Shown piece after piece: positions 25,851-40,454 of a DNA stretch of 64,000 nt. Each line of letters opens with the position of its first letter. The stretch's first letter is position 1. A program made the translations under genes and the position numbers. The notes below the pieces were generated by a model. It was not told the origin of the DNA. It saw only the letters and a program-made list of their open reading frames with translations, and ran no database searches. The DNA is from Rotaria sp. Silwood1 (taxonomy: Eukaryota; Rotifera; Eurotatoria; Philodinida; Philodinidae). The stretch lies in NCBI GenBank assembly GCA_905250075.1, contig CAJNOP010000020.1, positions 831,399 to 895,398 on the forward strand, given 5' to 3'.

Positions 25851-28800
25851 ATGCGAACCTTCTAAAGAATCAACACATGCATGAATGCCTTCTCTATCAC
25901 GTTAATATATGCTCACCTTTTGCCTAGTTTATTTTGGTCTTTAAATATTCAATCAATTTCTCATATGTTTCTGCAGCAATTGTGGATGAGTTTTCATGGA
26001 ATATAATTTCGTTAATAAAATAGTTCCATTATGTGTTTGTATGACCTGTTCTCATGTACATTAACTCAATCAGCAATGATTGTACCGTTTTCATCACAGT
26101 GGTTTTATATAAAGAAGTAGTTCGGAAAAATAAAAGTATTTTACCGCATTAAGAACTCATATTTGGCCAACTTGGGTACCAAGTATGATCTCAAATCCGA
26201 ACTTGATCCAGTCGCACGACACTATTCCAATTAAAAATCAACTGCAACTCTTCAATTATTTTTGTAATTCCACTTTAATAGTAATTAAAATGTACTCAAA
26301 CCCGCTTGGCTATACGCAAAGTACAACTGAAATTCATGGTTGAAACCACCTGTCTCACAATTAATGCGGCATGATTAATGTTGTTCTTTTCGCTGTGAAT
26401 GTATTTGGCAAACTCTAAGGTGTTATCAGTTCTATCATTCCTTTATCCGATGTTATATTGTTTCTCTTATTTTTTATCTTTTCTTGTTCTGATGCTATAT
26501 ATTTTGTTACGTGCTGTAAAATATAGCTCAGAAAATAAATGTAAATGTTACTTTCTTCTTTTATAGTACCCATTTCTTTCTAAACTACCGACAGAGGAGT
26601 ATCAATATATAAGAGAATAATCGTGAATAAGAAGAAAGAAGAAAGTGAAGATGAATGAGAATAAAGTTTATTTCTATGAATTTATCTTTGATCTATTTTG
26701 TGCTATTTACTCTCGTGTTTTTATATATAATGTTGATAGTGAAAAACTAATAGTTAGAGTAATATCAAATAATAAACGATTAGCAAACTTTCTACCGATG
26801 GAAACAAGATAGAAGAAAATTTGGTACAAAGGTAATGATTCATTGATCAGGTCAAAAAAAGATGACATTATGTATCCGAGAATATTACTTTTCAACTATT
26901 ATAAAGTAAACAACTATATGATTGAATGTGATGTCCATGTTGTCACAAGTTTTTCATTAAATGACTTCTATACTTTTGTGTCACTTATGATTGACGTGTT
27001 CCTTTGCAGCATAAATTGTAAAAAAAATTGAAATTTATTTATTGTAATGGCTTATTTTATTTTTTTGTTTATATCGATTGTCTTTCAGAAATATTCTTTT
27101 CAAAAACGAGATGATAAACATAATTTTTGGTAGATTTGCTCTCATCCAAGTTATTCTCATTCATCACTTCTATGTACGAAGGAAAATGTCTCGATAATAA
27201 ATTCCGTAGGGATCATTTTGCCATTTTTGATGATTACTTGTATGTTATATTGTGTCCTATGAATTTCAACAATCTAAAACAAAGCATGTACATTAGACTT
27301 TAGATATGATTTCAAAGCTAATTTGAATATTTCATATTATTCAGAAGTTGAATATGATATGTGGGATCCAATTATGAATTTTGTGTAACATCAGTGCATT
27401 ATTATAGTCATACACGTCTATATCAAGCTTTGACACAAAATAGATGTAGTAAATTATTTTAAGTTTTGACTTAATGGTTTTGGTACACAATACAAACAAT
27501 AGGTTCCAGGGCTTGTTTTTGGGGATTTATTATGATTTTTTTAAATAAATGCTGGCATCTATTAGTGTTTGAAATTTATTTAGACTTGAGGATGTGAGTG
27601 TGGATGTTTTGTGTAATGAGTCTATTGAAAGAATAATTTATTCGAAATTGATCCAGTAGGAAATAGTTATTGAGTATTATGTGGCAGAATTTATAAAAGA
27701 GATCTTTTTTGTGGCATATTAATCAGAAGAAAGTCCTGAATAAGAAAACAAATAGTGAATCGAATAAGGGTTTAGACTTTAAATCGCTCTAATCAGTGAG
27801 CAATCTGATGTTGTCAGTTATAAATTATTAAAACAGCGATTCATTGACATAAACCGATCTTCCTATATTTAGAATATATCCACTGAGAGATCAATTCATG
27901 TTAGAAACTTTGGTGCAAAGCAATACCAATAGGAATATATGTATTTCGCATAGATCCGCTGAGAAATTATTTGATGTTAAGGGGTTTGTGTAGCAACTCC
28001 TATGATCCAATTATATTGTGAACATAAACCCATTGAAAAAGAAAACTAATCTAATGATAAATTAATTTATATGTACATAAATCTTTCTCGAATTTTAAAA
28101 AGATTCAATAAGTTCCAAAAAGTAAGTTTCGATAGCTCCTCAATACAAGAAGAAAAACCATCAATTTGCATGTTTTTTTTTCAACTGGTTGTCATATAAT
28201 TGCACTAGAATCAGCAATGTGAAAGTTTATATTTAATTCAGATAAAAAAAAGAATATTAAATTTATGCGTAGCATATTTAATGAATGGTATTTCAACACT
28301 ACGCCAGTGTTAGACTCGCCATACGTTATTGTGTATAAGAAATTTATTGCAAAGCTCGAACGAAAGTATTCTTACTTTCAGAAAAATACTTGGTACTAGT
28401 ATTGGATGAGTCATAATGACTGCAGCATGTAGTTTTTTTTCAAATATCCCAGTACAAATAAATTGTATAATCTTGCCTTCTACAAGACTACAACTGAAGC
28501 ACTGTCTAACGGTGAGATGTTCTATTATTCTGAGAGAATTGAAAATGAAAATAATACTAACAAATAGTCGTCGTCTTATTTCAACCAAAACTTTTCATGA
28601 TATTATCACTAGGAGAGAGAAGTTGCTGTTACTAAGTAACGATAACGAAAAATTTTAGTGTATCAAAAGACAAGTAATTCTTCGAAACCTATGATTCTTT
28701 ATAAAATTTGACGCACAGCGTTCGGAGTCGACGAGCCCAAATCTGTAATCGGCTTCTTGAAATTTACAAAATACTAGATGTTGCAGCCATCATGACTCAC

Positions 28801-31800
28801 TCGATATAAGTACCAAGTACTCTTTTTCAAAGTATAAGTATACTCTTTCAACTACAAAATACTTTTACTTGCTGTATTTGTACTTGTCCTACTTCTGATT
28901 TATTTATGAAGTTAAATCAGCTCGCTTCACATGAAAGAGTAAATATTTATAACTAATATTAATCAAAAAATAGAGAATACACCGACAGACAACATAATAC
29001 AATTAGAAAAATACATAATCAATGCAATAGTATAGGAAGAAATGAAAATAAGAATAAGGGTTATACTTGATTGAGAACAAAGAAAAACACCAGTAACAAA
29101 CAAATCGAAGAGAAAACACTGAGAAAAATATATTAACAGAAAAAAGAAAGAAGTAGATACAATTAACATTATATATGTACGACTTACAACAATTCTCTTT
29201 AATGACACGTCTGTAATAATTGCCATAGCAGATGAATCTAGGATTATTGCAATGAGATTGATCACGTGGTTGGGACACGTGTTTGGCAATCTGTCATAGA
29301 TCGTATTAGCTCCTTTTTGAGCATCGTTTGATGAGAAATAATGAAAGAAAAAAAAAGAATTTTGTAAAAGAAAGACGATCGTTTTCAACATCTCCTAGTT
29401 TAAATCGGCCACTTTTGTCAATAGTCATTAGCTACAATGTTATCCAAAATTTACTTTTGTTTCTATTTACTAATAATATTAAATATCAGCTTTTGAAGAC
29501 TAAATATTCAACAGCTATGCTTATTTTTATCATAACTTTATTTGATCGGCCAAACAGACTCTTTATTACTAAAGGCAAATGATAATTCTATTATTATTCA
29601 ATAAATCGAATTTCTTTCAATATGTTTTTGTATAATGTCAAAGAAATTAATGATTTTTCTTTTTGTTACTCGTTTCACTTTGAACAAAAGAACTTTTTAT
29701 TTCTACACACTACATAGAGTTTTGATTTAAAACATTGAAAATGAAATTTCTATGAATATAAAACAAAAAATTTATTTTTTTCTTATAAAATTCAATACTA
29801 CTGTATTGTTTTTGATTTTATAGCAGCTAAATTTAAATTAAAAAAAAACCGAATTTTTATACTTGACTTGTTTCTAATGAAACTAAGTTTATCAAATATT
29901 CTAACACTTCATAAAGTAAAAACGTATGTTTCATCATTAACATCATTGTAAAAGCTTTACTTTTTGTCACTTCTCATTGTCATATTCTCTAGTGTATTAA
30001 TGCTATTTGAGGATTGTTCTAATATTTATTTTAATCATAAAATTAAAGAGTTTCATTTCTTAAATGAATGAATGCAAAGACAAACCTATTTAATCATTTC
30101 CTTTTGCATATTGCATCCTCTCATTTATTGATTGCATGCATTACCTTTAATATAGTCATTCCGGTAGAAAAATGTCACTTTCCTAGTAAGTATGATGTTA
30201 TATAAGATATTTCAAGCATGCTAACTTTCCCTTTTTCATTAAATATTAGCTAGTCAAGCGCATATGCTTTCTTCTAGAGAAATATTTTTTTTTTCTATTT
30301 TATATTCTTGATTAATTCCAAGATTGTTTCATGTAATATAAAAATAGATAATGGTTCATTTTGTTTTCCACAAATCAAATAGTTGAGTCATCTATAGAAC
30401 GTTTAAAGTTTTGTTCAGAATAACAAAAAGATTGAAAACTAAATTAATGAAAAACTTTAGATTGATTAATTATCAATAAAAATAAAATAAAAATAATAAA
30501 ATAAAAGAAGGAAACTTATTCATATTCATGAATGGCTAAGAATTATAGATTTGTTTTACTTGCACTTATTCAATGACATTTTTTTTATGAATTTCATATA
30601 GATAAAAGACAGAAACAGAAAATAGTCAACTTGCATTCCAAATTTATTTTTCTTATCAGACAATCGAAAATGTCAGAACTCTATTGATCATGCTTACGAT
30701 AATTTAGTTGAAACACAATAAAAATTATATAGAATCATTGTATGTCGATTGTTTTTCTTTTTTATTATTTTTTTCTTGTTGTGCTTTTCTTCAACTTGTT
30801 CCCGGAAACTGAAACATCCTTCAGACAGAGAAAGACTTGTCGTTGTCAATTTCATGATGCAATTATGAATAAAATGAACGTTTGTAACGCAAAGGAATGA
30901 CAATTGAACACTGATTTCTTTTCATTGCAACGAAATTCTAAGTAAAACTATCATCTGTACTGTTATTCGTTATTTGCATTATAAAAGAAAAAAAAAAGAA
31001 ACGTGCAAAAACTCACGGTGAATGTGTTTCTTTTTTTTGTCATTTGCTTTTATTCTTCTATACTACTTCATTGATAATGAATTAGTAGAAAGAAAATAAT
31101 GAACTAAGTCTAACAACAATGCGTGTCTTTTGTCGGCTGATGCATCATCTTTCTAATAAAAATCTATTTATGTGTATATATACATTTACATCAGTATATG
31201 TGAGTGTCAACGCTTTTTTTGCTTATTCCTTTACACAATTCTTCGCTCTCTCTTCCTTTGTGTTTCTAACATTCAGTTCTTCTTCTTTACCATTTTGAAA
31301 CAAGATGACAACCAAGACGACTATCATAATATTTTCTTTTTTAAATTCATTTTTGTATAATATTCAATCTATGTTCATTTCTTAATTATTAAGTTCGATA
31401 AGATACTAGTCATACAGTTATTTGAATATTTATTTATGTGAATAATGTATAATAATGATCTCTCGGTGGGGTACTTTTTGTTACCTCGATCTCATTGAAT
31501 ATGATTGCCATGTTGAGAACTACTGGTAAACTCATTGAGAAATCTATTAATCTCAGTTATTTTCCTACTTTACTAGAATGTATATTTATCATTCATCGAT
31601 TCAATTATGTCGCTAAGATAGTTGCATGTGAGAGAAATTATAAGAGACTTATGTCTTTTTTTTTCTTACTCTGCATGTTGTTTATAAGCTGTTAATAGAA
31701 AACGTGTATCTATATTGAATTTGACTATTACTATTCTATAATTAAATAATTGTAATTTAGTTCTCGATAACTATCATTTTCATTCTCAAGGGTAAATTTT

Positions 31801-32444
31801 AAATTTCACATAATCTTCACAACAGATAGAAGATGAAAGAATTTTTTGGCGATGAAATGCATCTAAGTTGCGATTAAGTATAAGCTTCTTGTTTTTAATT
31901 ATTTACAAGACAAGATATTTTTTTTTCTAGAGCGTGAAGTATTTACATTCTTAGTTATTAAATGTATTTCAGTAGAATCAATTTTTTTTGTAGGTTTAGT
32001 CATCTATTCGAACTAGCCGAGACTTTGTGATTATGCCCGGAGGCTTGTGTCATCTCTTTTTTTTTTTAGTTGTCCGTTTATCTTGCTTTTTTTCTCTTGT
32101 GCACACTCTTGTCTTTCTCAATACGAGAAAAAAATTTGCTTTCTAAGCATCTACGACTTTTGTGAATACGTAATGGGACAAAGCATTTCCGTACTACGGA
32201 AACGAAACAAACTCGTCTAGATATGAGTTTCAAAGGAGAAGAAAAACGAAGACATCAGATGTCATTAAGAGAATACAACGATCTCGTGCTTTTTTTTGTT
32301 ATTAAATAAATATGTCAAACGACTTATAATAGAGTTGTTAGTTTTTTTTCTATTCTTTAGATGTTTATTTAGTGCATGAGATATATTCAATTTAATTTAG
32401 TATATCAATGTATTAATAAAATACTAAAAGTAATAACCAAATAA

Positions 32445-32693
32445 ATGAGTATATTGTTAGCCGGTGGTCGATCGGCAACAGCTCGCCGCTTTTCACAAGC
32501 TAATATGAATGCAACAAATTGTCAAATACAATGGCCGTCATCAGGTACAATGCGTCATGAAAGTGTATCGGTTATGGGTCGACGTCGTGCTCTTGATTTA
32601 TATGGTACAAAAGATGTGCTCTTTACACATGAACAAATGAAGCGAGCCAAACGATCACTTGGCAGTACAGGAGGCATTACTATATCTGGGTAG
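32445..32693 (+). CDS. Exon-like ORF, possible alternative first exon of the calcium channel
   Basis: An 82-codon ORF starts MSILLAGGRSATARRF and has balanced, exon-like codon use unlike the AT-rich surroundings. It ends ISG followed by TAG, but the stop overlaps a good donor: TCTGG|GTAGGTGAG, or TAG|GTGAGC. If spliced at GTAGGT the exon ends in phase 2. Within the first coding exon at 40455 there is a phase-2 acceptor (ATGATCAG|GGC, about 40490) that would join it in frame to ALKEGGN. The sequence upstream, from about 32.0 kb, is richer in G+C. It may therefore be an alternative 5' exon of the Cav2 gene with a 7.8-kb intron, or the start of another small gene. I do not recognise the peptide. 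Confidence 0.4.
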   Translation: MSILLAGGRSATARRFSQANMNATNCQIQWPSSGTMRHESVSVMGRRRALDLYGTKDVLFTHEQMKRAKRSLGSTGGITISG

Positions 32694-35600
32694 GTGAGCA
32701 TTTGTGAACTTTATCTGCTAAAGTTTTTTCTTTTTTTAAATAAGATTATGTAGTTTTGGTGATCAGAAACATGAGTAGATAGTTTTAAGCTTATTCAATA
32801 GAAGTAGTCTATAGTATCCATGCCCTCGAGTGATAAATAATGAGATTAGATTAGATAGTTGATACATCAAATAAGACTATGTGAATAAGAAGAATAAGAA
32901 GTTATTGATGTCGGGTGTAATGAAAATCAAGTTATTTAGCAAAAAATTCATATGAATAGTCAATAGATAAACTGTTGTTCTTAGTATGTCAGTATGACTG
33001 ATTAATTTTGATTATAATTATATGAAAACTAAAAATATAAACACTTATCTACGTAGTATCCACGAGAATGGAAGCCATATTGCTTTTTTTTAATTAAAAA
33101 AAAAAACTATTTACTAGAAAACAAGCAGAATGTGGATTTTATAAGACCACAGTAAAAATAAAAATTGAAGTAAAAATTAAGATTATTGTTGATTATGAAT
33201 ATGTCTTCGATTTTTTTTGCAAGAAAACAACTTTTCGATAAATGTGCGACTTAAAATTCACTAAAAAGAATCTGATTAATAGATTATTAATTTATAATGA
33301 TAGATTTTTTTATATTCTACTTCGATTTTAATACAAAATTCATTTTAATCTTATGAATTTGTTAGAACCTTAATTTTAATCTATTACCATCAATCGTATA
33401 GCTTTTAATCATATGGCTAATAAAAAAATAAGATAATTCTAATCTTAATAATAGATTTAAATATCCATTTTGTCAACTGGATACGAAAAACATTGCCGTA
33501 GAATTTCAGCAATTATTGAAAATGTGTTTGTTACCTTTAGACATAGCTCAAACTCTTAAGAAATGATTTAACTCTTGAATACACTATTAACAATGAGACT
33601 ACTGTTTGTAAGAACATCTGTGACCAAAACTACATATTGATCTAAGGCCATATCATTCTGCTTAATTTTTTCATTTGATCTGTGTTGTCTTACAGTAATA
33701 ACAATTGAAAATTCAACAAAATATTATTAATTATTCGGTTTTTGTAAGCTAAAACAAACTATTTTTCCACAAGTCAGAAAGCTCTTCATAAGACAGGATC
33801 GAATTATGTGAATTAACTAATTGAAAGATTATTTTTCTTTTTAATCTTGAAAGAAAACTATCTTTTGTATGTCCGCACTTGACGGAAATTGATAATTATT
33901 TATGCTAAAATTATCTTAGAAGAAAAAGAAAATAAATGCATTGTATAAAGTGTTTCTTGTATTCTTGAAGGGCTTATTAAACCTTTTATACGGAGGAAAA
34001 GATTGTTATTCTACGATAGCTTCTCCTAAAGTATGCTCTAATTAACCTTCATATAAATGAAACTAATCCAACTTTTGAACCGTTAAGACCAATATTGGTC
34101 TTACAGAGTAAATCATAGTAGCGATATGTTTGAGTACACGGATTTTTACCGATAAAAACCGATTCTAAAATGATTAAAATAAAATAGAAAATCAATTAAA
34201 AATAAGATTTTTTCACAAATTCTTACCATACAATTACAATTGCTTGTCGTGTGATTATAATCTATAAAAGTAAATCTGATTTTAATTTGGTTCTGATATG
34301 CAGAACGATCGAATCTATTATTTTGATTATTGTAATAAGATTTTGGAATTTTAATCAGTTTTAATCGAAATAAGTTCTAACTAGAAAGATAAAAATAAAC
34401 AAAGATCATCTAACTAAATGAATTCCAAATTTCTACGAATAAAGATTGTCTTTAATTACTTTATATTTAGAATCGGTGTCTAATACAAAATATGTATTGA
34501 TGGCGTTTTTTTTTTTTGTCAGTAAAAATATGTTAGGAGAATTTCTTTTAGTTTAGCAACGAATCGTATACTATATCAATGCTGCAATAAAGTTGCAATG
34601 TTCACTAGAAAAAAGTTTAAATAATTTCCAAAGAGTTCATAATCGGAATCTTCGTTGTTTCTTTTTCGCATTCATATTGTTACAGAAATGAGAATGAATT
34701 CTATACAATAGATATTATTATGTAGAAATAACAAAAAAAAAGTAGACATCATTTTCAATTGATGTTAATAATCTAGAGATAAGAAGTAAAGAATATATTA
34801 GGAGTACTTTTGCTTAATTGTAGTCTTGATTTTTGTTTGTCTTTTTGTTATATATATAGAAAGATTTGTTTGTAATGAGATATAGTTTGATGGGAAGCAA
34901 TTCTATGTTTCTTTCCATCAACTTCAAAATTCATTAGGAATCATACTTCACACAAATGCTTTATATAGTTTGAAATCCTTCCTCTAGAGGAAACAAAAGC
35001 AAGGCGTAAAAAATGTGTGGATTTAATAGCAAGACAATATAAAAAATACAATAGTATAACATGAAAAGAATCGTTTAAATAAAATACTCAAAAAAATTAT
35101 CTATCCTTGTTCAATTATATATTCAATAGATAAAAATTTTATTATTCGTCATTTAATAAGAATTTTTCATTATATTGAATGCAACACAATATTTCAACCA
35201 GGCACATACCTGATATTAGATTGCATGACAAATAATTATATTAATATTTGCTTAGATAATAGAATAAAAAGCATTTTTGTTGACCTTCAAGTAAAAGAAA
35301 AATATCAATTTTACTAATTAATTTTAGTCATACAATCAAATACTAATCAAGATTAGTTTTCATTTTCTTTTTTTTGTCATTTATAATCAACTAGTTAGAA
35401 TCAATTTGATATGAATAGAAAAAATTTATCTTATTATGAATTTTTTTTAATATGTAGACTAAAATAGATTATCATTGATATAACATATTGAAATAGGTTT
35501 TCAATAGAATTAATGGAAATGATATCAAGTAAAAAATATTATTCACTGTATTTATTATTAGATTATTTGAGAGAACTTTCAACGATATAATCTTTGTATT

Positions 35601-38600
35601 TAAAAATTATTTTGATAAACAAAAAATGAAATGAATTGATATCATAACTCGAGTAAATTCTTTCTACAACTGACGTGCATAAAAATATTATTTCTCTCAT
35701 TTATACTTATCATTATTATTTAACTGAAAAGAAATGTTGTGATTCCACTGCGTAATTTACTTCTTATTAAGTCAATAATGAATTCATCAAGCAATCTAGT
35801 AGTGCTAGAAAATTATAGTAACTATAAGTTATCAAATCAAATAATAAAAAAAGAGAAAATCACTTTTTGATGCAGTTTACATTGCCAGATGCCATAAGTT
35901 GAAAGAGTATACAATAGATATTTTAATTGTATAATGTTATCAAAGTAATTCTATTCTAATTAAATAATGTCATGAAAAAATTCTTATTTCTTTTGTTAAT
36001 TTACGCTATTTATATCGAAAAACGGGGAAAGAAGAAGTTCATGGAATATTTGAAAAAAACTTAGTATGCATGAATTATACTGTTTAAGAAGATAGATACA
36101 TAAAAAACGACATAGTCTAGATAATAAATTGCTTATTGTATCCATAAAAATTCAAACAGCTTCTCTGTCAAAGATCTACATCATGTAATCATAGAAGATA
36201 TAGTTCCGGAAAGAAAACAAATGGTTGACTACTATGAATAAATGCTAGAAGCAAAAAAAAAAGAATATAAAAAATAACAAATGTCATTTTTATCTTTGAT
36301 AAAATTAGAATAACATTTTTTTTTGCAAAAAAAATTCAATCAGAAAAACGTAGAAAATAACATATGACACGTTTTTTTGGTAGAAAAATAAAGATTAAAT
36401 TCATTAAAATAAAACAAAGAAAAATAAAATCTTATGAAATGTATTCTTTTAAATTGAAATACGAACATATTGACTTGTTTAGAACAATAGTAAAACTAAC
36501 TTATGAAAATTTTTATTTTCTGGATGAATGTTTTAAAGTTATGCAATAATCACAAGTATTTATGTGATTTCGAAAGAATAGTTTACAAATTTGAACAAGA
36601 AAATAAATAAAATATGATAGTTTTTAATTATTTCTAATGAGAATAAGATAAATCCATAGATATTCGACTACTTACTTGGAAAAACTTTTTTTTTCGCTCT
36701 TTTTATGCTAATTAAATGACAAGTAATTAGAAAATAACTTCAGCAAAAACAAGAAGTTGTTGAAAGTCATGTGAAATAATCAAGAATTGGAGCGTTTCTT
36801 CAAAATATTTTGTAAAGACTATTTAAATTATTATAATATTTTAAACTTATATTTTGCTCATTAACGGAAGACCATTAGATTAAAACAATGTTCAAAGGGC
36901 TCTTCTTTTGATTGAAGTTTTTGATTGAGATATGAACGTTTCAAAACATGAAAATTTTTCATATATCTATAACTTTATAAAAATCTCACTTTTAAACCTC
37001 ATATATTACAGTTTAATTTGAATCATTAAAAAATTCTATGATGACTACTGTAGTCTAATACGCCCTATTAACAAGCAAAGTGTGAGCGCAAAATACTGTA
37101 TTAAATTGAATGGTCCTCATTAGTTATTCGGAGAAAATGTTGTCAATCTTGACTATATCGTGTGAATGTCAGCATATTTCTTTAACCAAAGTTATGTTCT
37201 TACCATTTCCCACATAACTAGCACGAAGAAAAGCAATATTTAAAAAAAAAACAACTCTTCCGAGAAAGTAGTCAGATACTCAGCGATTTACCCAATAATG
37301 ATTTTATATCATTGCAAATTCTGCCGTTAGCAACAATTTTTATTTTATTATTTTCTGACTATGCAAATGTTCCAATTTTATTTATTCATGTTAAAACTTT
37401 AAATTAGATTTATTGTATAAGTTTATAAAATAGACAAAAAAAAAATACACAATTTTACAAATATAATATAATAAGATAAATGAAACATATGTGTATTTTT
37501 TTTTTATTAAAGTTTTTGAACTATCAACTTTCATTTTACATCACCCTTTGGCTTAGATCATTAAGCTCAATATAGTATATGAAAGAATACAGATTAATAT
37601 GCGGAAATGAAATTGATTATAAAGGCACTTACGTTATCATAGTAATTCTCAGAATATTGATTTCTTTATGAGATCAATAGAAATCAATCATTGTCGTCAC
37701 GAAAGAAGAAAGAAAAGAAAAAGAACGATCATAAACGACGTCAAAAGCGTGAGATTCTATGCCTCTCAACGTAAATCACTCTTATTTGAGTCTGTATTAC
37801 AGTTGTCGTTGTTTCACTAGTGAATATTTTTATTACATTATAACTACTTGATGTTGTTGTTGTTTCTTTTTTGCATCTGATTATATGAGTGTATTGTCTC
37901 TAGTTGATTGATGATGAAATAGATGGAAGAAACAAAGAAAAAAGGAGAGAGAGAAAAGATAATATTGTGACAACTTGATAGATTCTGATTTTTGAAGATG
38001 CATGACAAGATTGTCGTCAATCTTTACTATTCATCTCAACTTAAACCTTCAGTTTGATAAAAATAAGAAAAATCTCATTTTTTTATACCAATAGAAATCA
38101 ATTATTTGACTTGAAAAAATAATCAAGTTTCTAGAAACTAAAAACTATAATTGTTTGTTTCTTCTTAACATTAAAATCAAGATAATTAGATGACTTGAAA
38201 TGATTAAAAACTAATTAATATTATCAATATAGTGATTCGAATAAAGAAACTTTGTTTTTTTTGTTAACCTTTATCGTGTTTTTTTAAATAATGCAAATAA
38301 TACGCAAAATAATCATTCACGTCAAATCAATATTAAATCTTTTTGACAATCTTAATTTTATCATGATCTAATTATCAAAAGTAAAGAAATATTTTTCAAT
38401 ATACGTTGAAAAAAAATTGCTAGTGCATATTTTAAGATATTTACTGAACTGTCAACATGTTTTTGTTACAATTCAAAGAACATTTCATGTTATTCAAAAT
38501 ATCTTTTGCCTCGTTTTTAATCAAATTTCATTAGAAATAATCTATCGCTAGAAGACGAGAAACATGACAAGATTTTCTTTGAGAAAAAAAAAGTAAGACA

Positions 38601-40454
38601 AACAAAAGAAAAATAATCTGTTATTTGTTAAACTTCATAATTTATGCAAGAAAAAAAATTTTTGCTTTTTTCTATTACTTAATAATAAAGAAAGTTTTTT
38701 TTGTTTTTCACTATGATTCATCACATAGCATGTCAAGATTCTATTTCAACTATAAGAAAATTTTCTCAATGTTTTCTTACAAGCTTTATCTTAAGATTAA
38801 ATCAACACTAGATAGTATTACTCCAACGCACGCATTAATATACGAAAACTAAAGAAGAGTATTATCTTCTTATTTAAATCATTAGCTCTATTTTTAGATA
38901 TACGTGATGATAATGTCTTGTTTTTTTATTCTAAATAAATTTTTAATGTTTCTTCGGGTCTATAGTTTTCTGTTTTTTTAAATAGTAATGAAATGAAAAG
39001 CTTCTATAATAATTGAAAATTCTTCATCTAGAACACATTATTGAACAATATTTTAAAGATTATCTGATTTATTTTAATGAGAACGCTTGAAAGTTTTATT
39101 TTTCACTGATATGATTAAAAGTATTTCCAATATTAACATGATTTTTTTTCCTATTATATATATATATATATATAAAAAAATATATATAACAAAAAACTGC
39201 TATTAGTCTTCAGTGCATACAGTACGAAACAGGAAATAGTCAATTGATTGAAGTCTTATATATGTACCCAATGGAGATTTATCTGAGCAATTTTGTTTTT
39301 CGTATTGATTTAATCAACAATTAAGATTGTAATTATTGGTTATAAATGTATAGATACGAAGAAATTGGATCAAGAAATTTTAATTTCTTTTCTATTTAAA
39401 ACTAACTTCATCACATGATAAATATGTTTCAATTTATTTAATAAATTGATTATTGTTCAAGAAGAAATTTCTATAAATAGATTGAATGAAAAATTCGATT
39501 ATTTCTCTAATTTGACATGCAGTTTTCTAAATTAAATATATACTGATATGTTGACTTATTCATGTTTAATCGTCCATAACAATCAAAAAATTATGAGTGT
39601 ATTTTATTTTTATTGATGAGTGAATGTTTTATTTTTTATTTCAATGTTGAATAATTTAATATATAAAAATTTTCTTTTTTATTATCTAATGAACATTGAA
39701 TTAATAAAAAGAAAAAAGACGTTTTTATTTCTGATGTCTCTTGAGTATTTTAGTATTTACCCCAAGGACACTTCGAAAATCATCAATGTCACACTTGAGA
39801 CCAATAAGATAAAACAGAAAATTTTTTACTTGTTACTAATATGATTTTATGTCGTGTATCAATCGATTGTCTTTTTTATTTTCTTAATTGTTGCATAAAA
39901 GAATGACAACAACACGAAAGGGACAACAGCAAGCCAAGCCTCTACACACTCACATCAAAACATACACTCACAAAAAGAAAAAAAAAGTTCTCATTTCTTA
40001 TTTTCTTTTCCGTATACTATAAAATTGATCATCTTTCTCGTTCTTCGTCGATTTTGTATGTCTATGTAAAAGACTTAGGCCGGTTCTTTCGTCTAAGTTC
40101 TGGTGTTCAGTCATGTCTGTGGGGGAATCACATCAATAGAACGAGAAAAGAAAAGGGCGGGCTTGTTCCGTTATGTGTTTCCAACATCGTGGCATATAGA
40201 AAAAAAAAAGAAGCAGAAGGAAAAGACGAAGAAAAAATAGAGATCGTTGAACGTGTTCTTCTTTTTCTCATCAGCCGGCCCGAGCGCAAAGCAGTGCGTG
40301 TGTCAACAGCATTTTATCTTCTTGTCTGTGTCTCTTTTTTTTTTCTTCTTACTATGAACACTGCTCCCTGGTCTTATATTTCAAGACGCATGTTTCTCTG
40401 AACGAGAAAGATATAATAGTTAGATAATCTTGTGAAGATTTAAAAGCCAAAGAC
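32694..40454. other. AT-rich intergenic DNA or long first intron
   Basis: No exons seen. Very AT-rich with many poly-T runs. The final 400 bp (40050-40450) is noticeably richer in G+C and includes CCGGCCCGAGCGCAAAGC near 40275. This fits a promoter and 5' UTR of the calcium channel gene. An open frame at 40054-40401 shows no coding character. Confidence 0.5.
39154..39189. repeat. TA dinucleotide microsatellite
   Basis: About 20 bp of TA repeats, an A-run, then TATATATA. Confidence 0.9.

Larger units (their letters stand above)
22118..32444. other. Long gene-poor region with palindromic repeats
   Basis: No exon chain is visible over 10 kb. The region holds the 24.35-25.61 kb palindrome and its related copies. 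A minus-strand ORF at 28963-29391 (142 aa) is rich in Phe/Ile/Ser from AT-rich DNA and is not convincing. GC rises slightly near 31.98-32.24 kb just before the exon-like ORF at 32.4 kb. Confidence 0.5.

Noticed and set aside
28963..29391. 142-aa hydrophobic minus-strand ORF
   Set aside because: Composition follows from AT-rich DNA; no motif, and overlapping frames are equally open.
40054..40401. 115-aa ORF just before the calcium channel
   Set aside because: No homology; lies in the G+C-richer region that looks like 5' UTR or promoter.
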